Origin: Betaproteobacteria bacterium
GTDB taxonomy: Bacteria > Pseudomonadota > Gammaproteobacteria > Burkholderiales > SG8-41
DNA: 34,440 bases
Direction of reading: 5' to 3'
NCBI GenBank assembly: GCA_016868035.1
Contig: VGID01000042.1
Span: forward strand, 1-34,440
Shown here: one piece after another, positions 17,453-26,252 of the stretch
Layout of the letters: each line of letters begins with the position of its first letter
How positions within the stretch are numbered: position 1 is the first letter of the stretch
Program-made: the position numbers and the translations under genes
The notes under the pieces: generated by a model
What the model was told of the DNA's origin: nothing
Seen by the model: only the letters and a program-made list of their open reading frames with translations
Database searches by the model: none

Positions 17453-18735
17453 ATTGCTATCCGGAATACGGACCCACGCCGCGACGCAAGAGCCGCGCGG
17501 TACGGGTCGGGGAAGTCGTCGTCGGGGGCGGCGCCCCGATCGTCGTGCAGTCCATGACCAACACCGACACGGCGGACGTGGCGGCGACCGTGCAGCAGGT
17601 CGCGGAGCTCGCGCGGGCGGGCTCGGAAATCGTGCGCGTGACGGTGAACAACAACGAGGCGGCAGCTGCGGTGCCGCACATCCGCGAGCGCCTCGAAGCG
17701 ATGGACATCCGCGTGCCGCTGGTCGGGGACTTTCATTTCAACGGCCACAGGCTGCTCGCGCGCCACCCCGAGTGCGCCGAGGCCCTGGCGAAGCTGCGCA
17801 TCAATCCGGGCAACGTGGGGCGGGGGTCGAAGCGCGACGAGCAGTTCGCGAGCATGATCGAGTTCGCATGCCGCTACGACAAGCCGGTGCGCATCGGCGT
17901 CAACTGGGGCAGCCTCGACCCGGAGCTGCTTGCGCGGATGATGGACGAGAACGCGCGGCTGCCGGAGCCTCAGGACGCGGCGGTGGTCACGCGGCGCGCG
18001 CTGGTCGCGTCCGCGCTGGATAGCGCGGCCCAGGCCGGGCAGCTGGGTCTCGCAAGCGATCGCATCGTGCTCTCGTGCAAGGTGAGCGGCGTGCAGGACC
18101 TCATTGCGGTCTATCGCGAGCTCGCCGCCCGCTGCGACCACGCGCTGCACCTGGGCCTCACGGAAGCGGGCATGGGCTCGAAGGGCATCGTCGCTTCGGC
18201 CGCCGCGCTTGCCGTGCTGCTGCAGGAGGGCATCGGGGATACGATACGCGCCTCGCTCACGCCGGAGCCGGGCGGAGAGCGCACGCGGGAAGTGATCGTG
18301 GCGCAGGAAATCCTGCAGAGCATGGGTCTGCGCTCGTTTGCGCCGATGGTGATCGCGTGCCCGGGGTGCGGGCGTACGACCAGCACGTACTTTCAGGAGC
18401 TCGCGGACCGGATCCAGCGGTATCTGCGCGCGCAGATGCCGCTGTGGCGCCGCGAGTACCCGGGCGTGGAGGAGATGCACGTTGCGGTAATGGGCTGTGT
18501 CGTGAACGGCCCCGGTGAAAGCAAGCATGCCAACGTCGGGATCAGCCTGCCCGGCTCGGGGGAGAACCCGGTGGCGCCGGTCTACGTCGACGGCGTCAAG
18601 ACGGTTACGCTCAAGGGCGAGAACATTGCCTCGGAATTTCAGGGCATCGTCGAGCGCTACGTGATCGAGAATTACTCGAAGCAGCCTGCCGCATCGCCGG
18701 CTCCGCGCGCGGCGCGGGACGCCGAGCACGCGTGA
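17449..18735 (+). CDS. ispG: 4-hydroxy-3-methylbut-2-enyl diphosphate synthase (flavodoxin)
   Basis: IspG converts 2-C-methyl-D-erythritol 2,4-cyclodiphosphate to HMBPP in the non-mevalonate isoprenoid pathway with a [4Fe-4S] cluster. The 428-residue protein has the TIM-barrel start [10 protein letters not shown] (32-41), RINPGN (117-122) and the cluster ligands C304 and C307 (CPGCG) and C350 (GCVVNGPGE). A short A/P-rich tail follows the core. The ATG at 17449 overlaps the rodZ stop by four bases. Confidence 0.96.
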   Translation: MNCYPEYGPTPRRKSRAVRVGEVVVGGGAPIVVQSMTNTDTADVAATVQQVAELARAGSEIVRVTVNNNEAAAAVPHIRERLEAMDIRVPLVGDFHFNGHRLLARHPECAEALAKLRINPGNVGRGSKRDEQFASMIEFACRYDKPVRIGVNWGSLDPELLARMMDENARLPEPQDAAVVTRRALVASALDSAAQAGQLGLASDRIVLSCKVSGVQDLIAVYRELAARCDHALHLGLTEAGMGSKGIVASAAALAVLLQEGIGDTIRASLTPEPGGERTREVIVAQEILQSMGLRSFAPMVIACPGCGRTTSTYFQELADRIQRYLRAQMPLWRREYPGVEEMHVAVMGCVVNGPGESKHANVGISLPGSGENPVAPVYVDGVKTVTLKGENIASEFQGIVERYVIENYSKQPAASPAPRAARDAEHA

Positions 18736-18765
18736 TGCGGGCGCACGGCGCGGCGCAGTGATCCC

Positions 18766-20040
18766 ATGAGCGGGAAGATCCAGGCGGTCCGGGGGATGAA
18801 CGATGTCCTGCCGGAAGAAGCGCACCTGTGGGAGTTTTTCGAAGACACGGTGCGCGAGTGGCTGCGCGTGTACGGCTACCGCAGCCTGCGCACCCCGATC
18901 CTGGAAAAGACGGACCTGTTCGTGCGCTCGATCGGGGCGGCGACCGATATCGTCGAGAAGGAGATGTACACCTTCACGGACGAGCTGAACGGCGAGAGCC
19001 TGACGCTGCGCCCGGAAGCCACCGCGGCTTGTGTGCGCGCGGTCATCGAGCACAATCTGCTCTATGCGGGGCCGCAGCGCCTGTGGTACTGGGGCCCGAT
19101 GTTCCGCCACGAGCGCCCGCAGAAGGGACGCTATCGCCAGTTCCACCAGGTCGGCGTGGAAGCGCTCGGCCTCCCCGGTCCCGACATCGACGCCGAGCAC
19201 CTCGTGATGTGCGCGCGCCTGTGGCGGCTGCTCGGCTTGCGGGGCGTCACCCTGGAGGTGAACACCCTGGGCAGCGCGGAGGCGCGGGCCCGCTACCGCA
19301 CGCGCCTGGTGCAGTATCTGGAGCGGCACGAAGAGCGGCTCGACGCCGACTCGAAGCGACGGCTGCGCGCCAACCCCCTGCGGGTGCTCGACAGCAAGAA
19401 CCCGGCGCTCGCGGAGTTGATCGCTCAGGCACCGAAGCTCGCCGACGATCTCGACGAGCGCTCGATGAAGGCGTTCGACGAGCTGCAATCGCTGCTGCGC
19501 GAGGCGGGCATCGACTTCAGCATCAACGCGCGCCTGGTGCGCGGGCTCGACTATTACAACGGCGCGGTTTACGAATGGGTATGCGACCGGCTGGGCGCGC
19601 AAAACGCGGTGTGCGCGGGCGGGCGCTACGACGGGCTCATCGAGCAGATCGGCGCAAAGCCGGCCCCCGCGTGCGGCTTCGCGATGGGCATCGAGCGCCT
19701 GCTCGTCCTGATCAAGGAGGAGGTGCAGGTCACCGCGCGCGTGCCCGACGTCTACCTGCTGCGGCAGGGCGATCGTGCCGAGCGCTACGGCGCCCGGGTC
19801 GCGGAGCTTCTGCGCGACGCGGGGCTGGCGGTCGTGCTGCATTGCGGCGGGGGCAGCTTCAAGGCGCAAATGAAGAAGGCGGATGCGAGCGGGGCGCGCT
19901 TTGCGGTGATCGTCGGCGACGACGAGGCGGGGGCAGAAGTCGTCAGCGTCAAGCCGCTGCGCGAAGTGGGCGAGCAATTGCGCGCTTCCGTTCGCGATGC
20001 GGTGGCCATTATCACAAACAGGGCAAGCAGTGATTCGTGA
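18766..20040 (+). CDS. hisS: histidyl-tRNA synthetase
   Basis: HisS is a class II synthetase that charges tRNA-His. The 424-residue protein shows motif 2 ([14 protein letters not shown], 113-126), the HisA motif [20 protein letters not shown], motif 3 [10 protein letters not shown] and a C-terminal anticodon-binding domain. The final residues (SSDS) and stop are encoded where the GTGATTCGTGA repeat begins, so the true C-terminus may have been altered by a few residues. ispG ends 30 bases upstream. Confidence 0.96.
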   Translation: MSGKIQAVRGMNDVLPEEAHLWEFFEDTVREWLRVYGYRSLRTPILEKTDLFVRSIGAATDIVEKEMYTFTDELNGESLTLRPEATAACVRAVIEHNLLYAGPQRLWYWGPMFRHERPQKGRYRQFHQVGVEALGLPGPDIDAEHLVMCARLWRLLGLRGVTLEVNTLGSAEARARYRTRLVQYLERHEERLDADSKRRLRANPLRVLDSKNPALAELIAQAPKLADDLDERSMKAFDELQSLLREAGIDFSINARLVRGLDYYNGAVYEWVCDRLGAQNAVCAGGRYDGLIEQIGAKPAPACGFAMGIERLLVLIKEEVQVTARVPDVYLLRQGDRAERYGARVAELLRDAGLAVVLHCGGGSFKAQMKKADASGARFAVIVGDDEAGAEVVSVKPLREVGEQLRASVRDAVAIITNRASSDS

Positions 20041-20115
20041 GCCGTGACCTGTGCGCGCATGAAACGGGTCCTGGGTAATTTCGATTCACGATTCACCACT
20101 CGCCACTCACGAATC
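20032..20115. repeat. inverted GATTCGTGA / TCACGAATC array between hisS and yfgM
   Basis: The left arm at 20032-20049 (GATTCGTGAGCCGTGACC) overlaps the last codons and stop of hisS. The right arm at 20083-20115 consists of GATTCACGATTCACCACTCG-type words ending CACTCACGAATC, the approximate reverse complement. The spacer is about 33 bases. It is of the same word family as 203-267. The right arm stops 12 bases before the yfgM ATG. Confidence 0.75.
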
Positions 20116-20127
20116 TAGGAACGCGGA

Positions 20128-20763
20128 ATGGCATACGACCTGCAGGAACAGGAACAGATCGAGGAGGTCAAGGCGTGGTGGAAGGAGCATGGCAGGCTCG
20201 TGATACTGGCGGTGTCCGTGGCAGTGATCACGATCTCCGCGCTGCAGGGCTGGCGCTACTACCGCCACAGCCAGGCGCTGGCGGCGGTCACGCTGTATGG
20301 GCAGCTGGAGAGCGCCGAGCACGCCGGCGAGCACAAGAAAGTGCGCGACATCGCGCAGCAGATCATCGCCAGGTACGGCTCCACGCCGTACGCCGCGTTC
20401 GCCGCGCTCAGCGCGGCCCGCGCCGGGTTTGATACGGGAGACCTTGCCGGCGCGAAGTCGAGCCTGCAATGGGCGATGGAGCGCGCGCGCGAGCAGGAGA
20501 TCAAGGATCTGGCGCGCATGCGGCTCGCGGGCGTGTTGCTCGACGAGAAGAGTTATGCGGAGGCGCTGAAACTGCTCGAGACGAAGCCCGTCGAGTCGAT
20601 GACGGGCCTCTACGCGGACTTGAAGGGAGACATCCTGCTCGCCCAGGGAAAGATTGCCGAAGCGAGAAGCGCCTATCAGCTCGCGCTCGACAGGAGCGAT
20701 GGGTCCAGTCCCTATCGCAACACCATCCAGCTCAAACTCGACGCTTTGGGCGAGGCGAAGTGA
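20128..20763 (+). CDS. yfgM: YfgM family tetratricopeptide inner-membrane protein
   Basis: The 211-residue protein has a short cytoplasmic N-terminus (DLQEQEQIEEVKAWWKEHG), one membrane helix (about 24-41) and a periplasmic helical region with TPR-like repeats. That is the layout of YfgM, which associates with the Sec translocon and periplasmic chaperones in E. coli. It sits between hisS and bamB, its usual neighbours. The ribosome site (AGGAACGCGGA) lies just outside the repeat arm. Confidence 0.9.
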   Translation: MAYDLQEQEQIEEVKAWWKEHGRLVILAVSVAVITISALQGWRYYRHSQALAAVTLYGQLESAEHAGEHKKVRDIAQQIIARYGSTPYAAFAALSAARAGFDTGDLAGAKSSLQWAMERAREQEIKDLARMRLAGVLLDEKSYAEALKLLETKPVESMTGLYADLKGDILLAQGKIAEARSAYQLALDRSDGSSPYRNTIQLKLDALGEAK

Positions 20764-20772
20764 ATGCGCAAC

Positions 20773-20947
20773 GGTGAGGGGTGAGCGGTGAGCAGTAAGC
20801 AGTGAGCGGGGAACCTTCCACAACGATCGAGTCTAATTTACCGCTTACCGCTTACCGCTTACCGCTTACCGCTTACCGCTTACCGCTTACCGCTTACCGC
20901 TTACCGCTTACCGCTTACCGCTTACCGCTTACCGCTTACCGCTTACG
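20773..20947. repeat. inverted heptamer array with 15 perfect TTACCGC copies
   Basis: The left arm at 20773-20807 holds five variable heptamers (GGTGAGG, GGTGAGC twice, AGTAAGC, AGTGAGC). After a spacer of about 30 bases comes the right arm: TTACCGC repeated 15 times without a mismatch (20838-20942), the reverse complement of the left-arm word. It fills the yfgM-bamB gap. The perfect arm ends 18 bases before the bamB ATG and reads in frame with it as LPLTAYR repeats. Confidence 0.95.
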
Positions 20948-20960
20948 CGTGGTCATTGAA

Positions 20961-22127
20961 ATGGCTCATCTCCTGTTCCTCACTTTTTGCATCGGCGCCG
21001 CGCTCGCTGCCTTGTCCGGCTGCCAGACCGTCTCCGACGGCTACGACCGCATGTTCGGCCGCCGGCCGGTGCACAAGCCGGCGGAGCTCGTGGCGATCAA
21101 GGCGACCGCCACGGCGCGAGTGCTGTGGCAGGCAAACGTCGGGAGTGCGGAAAAGAACGTTTTTGTTCCAGTGATGGCGGGCGGCGTGATCTACGCGGGG
21201 GGGGCGTCGGGCCAGATCAACGGCTACGATGCCGCGAGCGGGAAATCCGTCGCGCGCATCGAGGCCGGAGAACGCATATCCGGGGGCGTGGGCAGCGGAA
21301 GCGGACTGGTGCTCGCCGGAACCGCCAGGGGAGAGGTGCTCGCGTTCGACCGCGGGGGCAAGCAGCTGTGGAAAGCGCAGCTCTCGGGCGCGGTGCTGGC
21401 GCCCCCCGCCGCGGATGGCGGGATCGTGGTCGCGCGCGCGGGTGACGGACGCATCTATGGCCTGGATGCCGTGAGCGGGAAGCGCAGATGGATGTACCAG
21501 CGTCCGACGCCGACCCTGACGGTCCGCAGCCACGCGGGCGTGGTGCTCCACCGTGGGGCAGTTTTCGCCGGATTCCCGGGGGGACGCATGGCCGCCCTCG
21601 TGTTGTCCAATGGCAACGTGGGCTGGGAAGGGGTCGTCGCCCTGCCGCGCGGGGCCACCGAGCTGGAGCGCGTTGCCGACATCACCAGCCTGCCGGTCAT
21701 CGACGGACCGCAAGTGTGCGCGGTGGCATTCCAGGGGCGCGCCGCATGTTTCGATGTCACGAACGGGACGCTGTTGTGGGCGCGCGACGTGTCGAGCATC
21801 GCCGGGCTGTCGGTGGACGCGCGCTACCTGTACGTCACGGACGAGAAGGACGCGATTCTCGCCCTCGACAAGACCAACGGCGCGAGCATCTGGCGCCAGG
21901 ACAAGCTCACTGGCCGCAGGGTGAGCGGGCCGCTCGCGTTCGGGCGCTACGTGGTCGCGGGCGATTATCAGGGCTACGTTCACGTGCTCTCGCGCGAGGA
22001 CGGCTCCTTTGCGGCACGCGTCGCGACCGACGGCAGCGCGATCAGCGTCCCGCCCGTCGCGCTCGACCTGTCGAGCTTCCTCGTGCAGACGCGCAGCGGC
22101 GGAGTTTTCGCGATCACCGTCCAGTGA
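20961..22127 (+). CDS. bamB: outer membrane assembly lipoprotein BamB
   Basis: BamB is a lipoprotein of the BAM complex that inserts beta-barrel proteins into the outer membrane. The 388-residue protein has a hydrophobic signal with lipobox LSGC (C21), then an eight-bladed beta-propeller of PQQ/WD-type repeats (for example GYDAASGKSVARIEA, GLDAVSGKRRW, ALDKTNGASIW). I chose ATG 20961 because it gives a lipoprotein signal. GTG 20949 is possible. An in-frame upstream extension through the TTACCGC array from GTG 20802 is open but would bury the signal. No Shine-Dalgarno sequence precedes any of these starts, and the signal peptide lacks the usual basic N-terminus. Confidence 0.92.
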   Translation: MAHLLFLTFCIGAALAALSGCQTVSDGYDRMFGRRPVHKPAELVAIKATATARVLWQANVGSAEKNVFVPVMAGGVIYAGGASGQINGYDAASGKSVARIEAGERISGGVGSGSGLVLAGTARGEVLAFDRGGKQLWKAQLSGAVLAPPAADGGIVVARAGDGRIYGLDAVSGKRRWMYQRPTPTLTVRSHAGVVLHRGAVFAGFPGGRMAALVLSNGNVGWEGVVALPRGATELERVADITSLPVIDGPQVCAVAFQGRAACFDVTNGTLLWARDVSSIAGLSVDARYLYVTDEKDAILALDKTNGASIWRQDKLTGRRVSGPLAFGRYVVAGDYQGYVHVLSREDGSFAARVATDGSAISVPPVALDLSSFLVQTRSGGVFAITVQ

Positions 22128-22162
22128 CCGCGAAAACTAGATTGATATTCGTTTGCTTTTCT

Positions 22163-22195
22163 AGGGGTCCTCGGCGCCTTGGCGGTTAATTTCTC
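22163..22195. repeat. single repeat module before der (GGCGCCTTGGCGGTT)
   Basis: GGCGCCTTGGCGGTT (22173-22187) is the exact reverse complement of AACCGCCAAGGCGCC at 7953-7967 in the ggt-accA spacer, and the flanking sequence (TCCTCGGCGCC, TTAATTTCTCG) has the look of the same word family. It occupies the 74-base bamB-der gap and ends about seven bases before the der ATG, again replacing a ribosome site. Confidence 0.7.
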
Positions 22196-22201
22196 GTTTC
22201 C

Positions 22202-23548
22202 ATGCTCCCGATCTTTGCCATCGTCGGCCGGCCCAACGTGGGCAAGTCCACGTTGTTCAACCGCGTCACGCGGCGCCAGGATGCGATCGTTGCCGATGCG
22301 CCCGGCATCACGCGCGACCGGCATTACGGGCGCGGACGCGTCGGAGGGAAGCCCTACATGGTGGTGGACACCGGCGGCTTCGAACCGGTCGCGAAGGAGG
22401 GCATCTACTATGAAATGGCGCGCCACACGCGCCAGGCGGTGGACGAGGCCGATCTGGTGCTGTTCCTGGTCGACGCGCGCTCGGGCCTCGCGCCGCAGGA
22501 TCGCGCGGTGGCCGAGGAACTGCGCAAATCCGGGCGCCGCGTGATCCTCGTTGTCAACAAGACGGAAGGAATGGTGCCGGCGGTTGCGACCTCCGAATTC
22601 CATGCGCTCGGCATGGGCGAGCCGCTGCCGGTTTCCGCGGCGCACGGGGACAATGTCGCGAGCCTGATGGAGTACGCGCTCGCGGATTTCCCGGAACATC
22701 CCGAGGAGCCGCAAGCCGCAGAGCGGTTTCCCAGGGTCGCCGTGGTCGGTCGTCCGAATGTGGGCAAGTCCACGCTGGTGAACGCGCTGTTGGGCGAGGA
22801 CCGCGTCATCGTGTTCGATCAGCCGGGCACCACGCGCGACTCCATCCATGTGGATTTCGAGCGCGACGGCCGGCGCTACACGCTGATCGACACCGCGGGA
22901 CTGCGCCGGCGCGGGCGCGTCTGGGAAGCCGTGGAGAAGTTCTCGGTGGTGAAGGCGATGCAGGCGATCGAGGACTCCAACGTGGTGATACTCCTGCTCG
23001 ATGCGCGCGAGGACATTTCCGAGCAGGATGCGCACATCGCGGGCTACGTGCTGGAAGCCGGCCGCGCGCTGGTGGTCGCGGTGAACAAGTGGGAGCGGCT
23101 GCCCGAAGAGCGGCGCGAGCTCACGAAGCGCACCCTCCTGCGCAAGCTGAGGTTCCTCGATTTCGCGCGGCTGCACTTCATCTCGGCGCTGACCCGCCAG
23201 GGCGTGAACGCGCTGATGAATTCGGTGGACGAGGCCTACGCGGCGGCGATGGCGCGTCTGCCCACCCCGAAGCTCACCCGGGTGCTCGCCCAGGCGGTGG
23301 CCCAGCAGGCACCACCACGTGCGGGGCTCGTCCGACCCAAGCCGCGTTACGCGCACCAAGGCGGGGCAAACCCGCCGCGCATCATCGTGCACGGGAACGC
23401 CCTCGAGCAGCTGCCGGCGACCTATCGCCGTTATCTGGAACGATTTTTCCGGGATGCTTTCCAATTGCAGGGTACCCCTTTGCGCATCGAGTTCAAGAGC
23501 GGGGGCAACCCGTACGCCGACAGGCGGGCCAGGCGCTCGCGCCGCTAA
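22202..23548 (+). CDS. der: ribosome-assembly GTPase Der (EngA)
   Basis: Der is an essential GTPase with two tandem G domains that acts in 50S maturation. The 448-residue protein has P-loops GRPNVGKS at 9-16 and 183-190, G3 motifs DTGG (56-59) and DTAG (230-233), and a C-terminal KH-like domain (about 360-440) with a basic tail. Both guanine-specificity motifs are NKxE rather than NKxD: NKTE at 119-122 and NKWE at 295-298. Length is slightly below that of E. coli Der, normal for Betaproteobacteria. bamB lies 74 bases upstream with a repeat module between. Confidence 0.96.
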   Translation: MLPIFAIVGRPNVGKSTLFNRVTRRQDAIVADAPGITRDRHYGRGRVGGKPYMVVDTGGFEPVAKEGIYYEMARHTRQAVDEADLVLFLVDARSGLAPQDRAVAEELRKSGRRVILVVNKTEGMVPAVATSEFHALGMGEPLPVSAAHGDNVASLMEYALADFPEHPEEPQAAERFPRVAVVGRPNVGKSTLVNALLGEDRVIVFDQPGTTRDSIHVDFERDGRRYTLIDTAGLRRRGRVWEAVEKFSVVKAMQAIEDSNVVILLLDAREDISEQDAHIAGYVLEAGRALVVAVNKWERLPEERRELTKRTLLRKLRFLDFARLHFISALTRQGVNALMNSVDEAYAAAMARLPTPKLTRVLAQAVAQQAPPRAGLVRPKPRYAHQGGANPPRIIVHGNALEQLPATYRRYLERFFRDAFQLQGTPLRIEFKSGGNPYADRRARRSRR

Positions 23549-23615
23549 GCCTATGGCGTAACGGCAAAACTTCGCGTAAAGTGAGCATCCGAATAATGAC
23601 AACAGTGAGGACGCC

Positions 23616-23855
23616 ATGAGCTCCAAGGGGCAGCTGCTACAAGACCCGTTCCTCAACACGCTGCGAAAAGAGCACATCCCGGTGTCGATCTATCTGGTTA
23701 ATGGCATCAAGCTTCAGGGGCAGATCGACTCCTTCGACCAGTATGTGGTCTTGCTCAAGAACACGGTCACCCAGATGGTCTACAAGCACGCGATCTCGAC
23801 CGTCGTGCCCGCCCGTCCCATCAATCTCCAGGCCGACCAGAGTTCCGACGGTTGA
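23616..23855 (+). CDS. hfq: RNA chaperone Hfq
   Basis: Hfq is the hexameric Sm-like protein that pairs small RNAs with messages. The 79-residue protein has the Sm1 region ([20 protein letters not shown]) and Sm2 motif ([10 protein letters not shown]) with the proximal-face glutamine (Q8) and YKH. The C-terminal tail is short, as in other Betaproteobacteria. GTGAGGA gives a good ribosome site. hflX follows after about 21 bases. Confidence 0.97.
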   Translation: MSSKGQLLQDPFLNTLRKEHIPVSIYLVNGIKLQGQIDSFDQYVVLLKNTVTQMVYKHAISTVVPARPINLQADQSSDG

Positions 23856-23876
23856 TGCTCTTCCCGTTGTTTCTTG

Positions 23877-25004
23877 ATGCCTGACCGACCCGGAAGAATT
23901 GCCGAGGCGGTGCTGGTCTGTCTCGACCTGGGCGAGGCGGACTACGCGGAAGGCGTGGAGGAGATGCAGGAACTCACCGCCAGTGCCGGGATCACGGCAC
24001 GGGCCCTGATCAAGGGCCGGCGCGCCCGCCCTGATCCCGCGTTCTACGCCGGAAAAGGCAAGGTCGAGGAGGTGGCGCGGACGGTCGCGAGCACCGGGGC
24101 CGGAGTCGCCATCTTCAACCACGAGCTCTCGCCAGTGCAGGAACGCAATCTCGAGCGCGCGCTCGGCTGCCGCGTGGTGGACCGGGTGAGCCTGATCCTC
24201 GACATCTTTGCCCAGCGCGCCCACAGCCACGAGGGCAAGCTGCAGGTCGAGCTCGCGCAGCTCGATCACCTGGCGCCGCGGCTGGTGCGCGGGTGGACCC
24301 ACCTGGAGCGGCAGGCGGGCGGCATCGGGGTGCGGGGCCCCGGTGAAACCCAGCTCGAAACCGACCGCCGCCTGCTCGACAAGCGCGTGAAGCTGCTGAA
24401 GGAGAAGCTCGCGAAGGTCAAGTCCCAGCGAGCGGTGCAGCGGCGCGCGCGCAGCCGCTCCCACGTGACGATGGTATCGCTGGTCGGCTACACGAACGCC
24501 GGCAAGTCGACCCTCTTTAATGCCCTCACCCGGGCCGGGGTGTACGCCGCCGACCAGCTGTTCGCCACCCTCGACACTACGACGCGGCGGGTCCACACGG
24601 CGAACGGCGCGCGCGTGGTGGTGTCTGACACTGTGGGTTTCATACGGGGGCTGCCGCACACCCTGGTGGCGGCGTTTCGCGCCACCCTGGAAGAGACGAT
24701 CCACGCGGACCTGCTCCTGCACGTGGTGGACGCGAGCAGCGCTGATCGCGCGGCGCGGATCGCCGCGGTGGACCAGGTGCTCGCGGAAATCGGCGCCAGC
24801 GCGATCCCGCAGGTGCTGGTGATGAACAAAATCGACCGCACGCGATTTTCCCCGAGGATCGAGCGTGACGACTGTGGTAGAATTTCGCGCGTCTGGGTGA
24901 GCGCGGCGACGGGCGTAGGTGTGGAGCACGTGCGGCTCGCCCTCGAGGAGCATTCCGGGAACGCCCTCGGACACAAGGAACTCGAAAGCTCAGCTGCGGC
25001 GTAA
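23877..25004 (+). CDS. hflX: ribosome-splitting GTPase HflX
   Basis: HflX rescues stalled or stressed ribosomes by splitting them. The 375-residue protein has the N-terminal HflX domain (with YAGKGK, 57-62, and GPGETQLE, 154-161), a coiled helical linker and a G domain with GYTNAGKST (204-212), DTVGFIRGLP (251-260) and NKID (317-320). I chose ATG 23877; a TTG one codon earlier is possible. No clear Shine-Dalgarno sequence is seen. An apparent promoter lies inside its 3' part (24875-24883). Confidence 0.95.
   Translation: MPDRPGRIAEAVLVCLDLGEADYAEGVEEMQELTASAGITARALIKGRRARPDPAFYAGKGKVEEVARTVASTGAGVAIFNHELSPVQERNLERALGCRVVDRVSLILDIFAQRAHSHEGKLQVELAQLDHLAPRLVRGWTHLERQAGGIGVRGPGETQLETDRRLLDKRVKLLKEKLAKVKSQRAVQRRARSRSHVTMVSLVGYTNAGKSTLFNALTRAGVYAADQLFATLDTTTRRVHTANGARVVVSDTVGFIRGLPHTLVAAFRATLEETIHADLLLHVVDASSADRAARIAAVDQVLAEIGASAIPQVLVMNKIDRTRFSPRIERDDCGRISRVWVSAATGVGVEHVRLALEEHSGNALGHKELESSAAA
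24875..24883 (+). promoter_or_regulatory. candidate extended -10 promoter inside hflX for hflKC
   Basis: TGGTAGAAT is an extended -10 element (TGn plus TAGAAT) in an AT-richer patch of the otherwise GC-rich hflX 3' end. It lies about 200 bases before hflK and could give hflKC its own transcript. No convincing -35 is present, which extended -10 promoters can do without. Confidence 0.35.
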
Positions 25005-25091
25005 CGCCGCACCATATCTGCCATGCTCGGTTACTTCAGGTATCTACGCGAGCGTTTGAAACACGGCTCGCTGCGCGTGATGGGCGCGCTC

Positions 25092-26252
25092 ATGTCGATC
25101 AACGATCCGCAGTGGGGTCGCCGTCCCAACCAGGGGCCGCCCGATCTCGACGAGATGTGGCGCGAGGTCAACAAGAAGCTCAATAACCTGTTCGGGCGCC
25201 GCGGCGGGGGCGGCAACGGCGAGCCGCGGGGGCCGGACGCGAAGAAAGTCGGCGGCGGTGCCGGGGTGCTGGTCGGGCTCATCGTGGCCGTGTGGGTTGC
25301 GAGCGGGTTCTACATCGTGAACGAAGGCCAGCGCGGCGTGGTGCTGCGCTTCGGCAAGTACCTGGAGACCACGATGCCGGGGCCGCGCTGGCACCTGCCG
25401 TACCCGATCGAGAGCGCCGAGAACGTCAACGTCGCCCAGGTGCGCACCGTCGAGGTCGGCTACCGCAACAACGTGAAGAGCAAGGTGCTCAAAGAGTCCC
25501 TGATGCTCACGGACGACGAGAACATCGTGGACGTCCAGTTCGCGGTGCAGTACGTGTTGAAGAGCCCGACCGACTACCTGTTCAACAGCCGGGTTCCCGA
25601 CGAATCCGTGCTGCAGGCGGCGGAGACGGCGATCCGCGAGATCGTGGGCAGGAGCAGCATGGACTTCGTGATCTTCGAAGGGCGGGCGGACGTCGCGGCC
25701 CGGGCGCACAAGCTGATGCAGGAGATCCTGGACCGCTACGGCACCGGCATCAGCATCAGCAAGGTCACGATGCAGCAGGCGCAGCCGCCGGAGCAGGTGC
25801 AGGCCGCGTTCGACGACGCGGTGAAGGCCGGGCAGGACCGGGAGCGCCAGAAAAACGAGGGCCAGGCCTACGCCAACGACGTCATTCCGAGGGCGCGCGG
25901 CATGGCCGCGCGCCTGACGCAGGAGGCGGAGGGCTACAAGCAGCGCGTCATCGAGCAGGCGGAGGGTGACGCCAGCCGGTTTCGCCAGATCGTCGCGGAA
26001 TACAACAAGGCGCCGGCGGTCACGCGCGAGCGGCTCTACATCGACGCCATGCAGCAGATCATGACCAACACGACGAAGGTCCTCATCGACCAGAAGGGCG
26101 GCAACAACCTGCTCTACCTGCCGCTCGACCGGCTCACGCAGATGTCGCGTCCCGGCTCTGGCGAGACCGCGGTGAAGCCGGAGCCGGCGCCGGAGCCCTC
26201 GACAGCGCGCTCGCGCGAGGCGTTCCGCGCGCGCGAACGGGAGTCCCGCTGA
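25092..26252 (+). CDS. hflK: HflK, membrane-bound FtsH protease modulator
   Basis: HflK with HflC forms a large periplasm-facing SPFH/prohibitin ring around the FtsH protease. From ATG 25092 the protein has 386 residues: a start MSINDPQWG typical of the family, a glycine-rich cytoplasmic stretch, one membrane helix (about 58-76), the SPFH/band-7 domain (about 78-270), and a helical C-terminal region. An in-frame ATG at 25023 would add 23 residues (MLGYFRYLRERL...) and cannot be excluded. Its stop overlaps the hflC start by one base. Confidence 0.93.
   Translation: MSINDPQWGRRPNQGPPDLDEMWREVNKKLNNLFGRRGGGGNGEPRGPDAKKVGGGAGVLVGLIVAVWVASGFYIVNEGQRGVVLRFGKYLETTMPGPRWHLPYPIESAENVNVAQVRTVEVGYRNNVKSKVLKESLMLTDDENIVDVQFAVQYVLKSPTDYLFNSRVPDESVLQAAETAIREIVGRSSMDFVIFEGRADVAARAHKLMQEILDRYGTGISISKVTMQQAQPPEQVQAAFDDAVKAGQDRERQKNEGQAYANDVIPRARGMAARLTQEAEGYKQRVIEQAEGDASRFRQIVAEYNKAPAVTRERLYIDAMQQIMTNTTKVLIDQKGGNNLLYLPLDRLTQMSRPGSGETAVKPEPAPEPSTARSREAFRARERESR

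Noticed and set aside
17383-19977. Very long leftward open frame opposite ispG and hisS
   Set aside because: It is a shadow of GC-rich codons on the other strand; it lacks family motifs, while ispG and hisS are unambiguous.
20838-20942. Direct repeats resembling a CRISPR array
   Set aside because: The units are seven bases with no spacers between them and there are no cas genes; this is a simple tandem array.
20802-20960. Longer BamB starting at GTG 20802 through the heptamer array
   Set aside because: It would put about 53 residues of repeat-derived sequence before the lipoprotein signal, which would prevent normal export; kept only as a possible alternative product.
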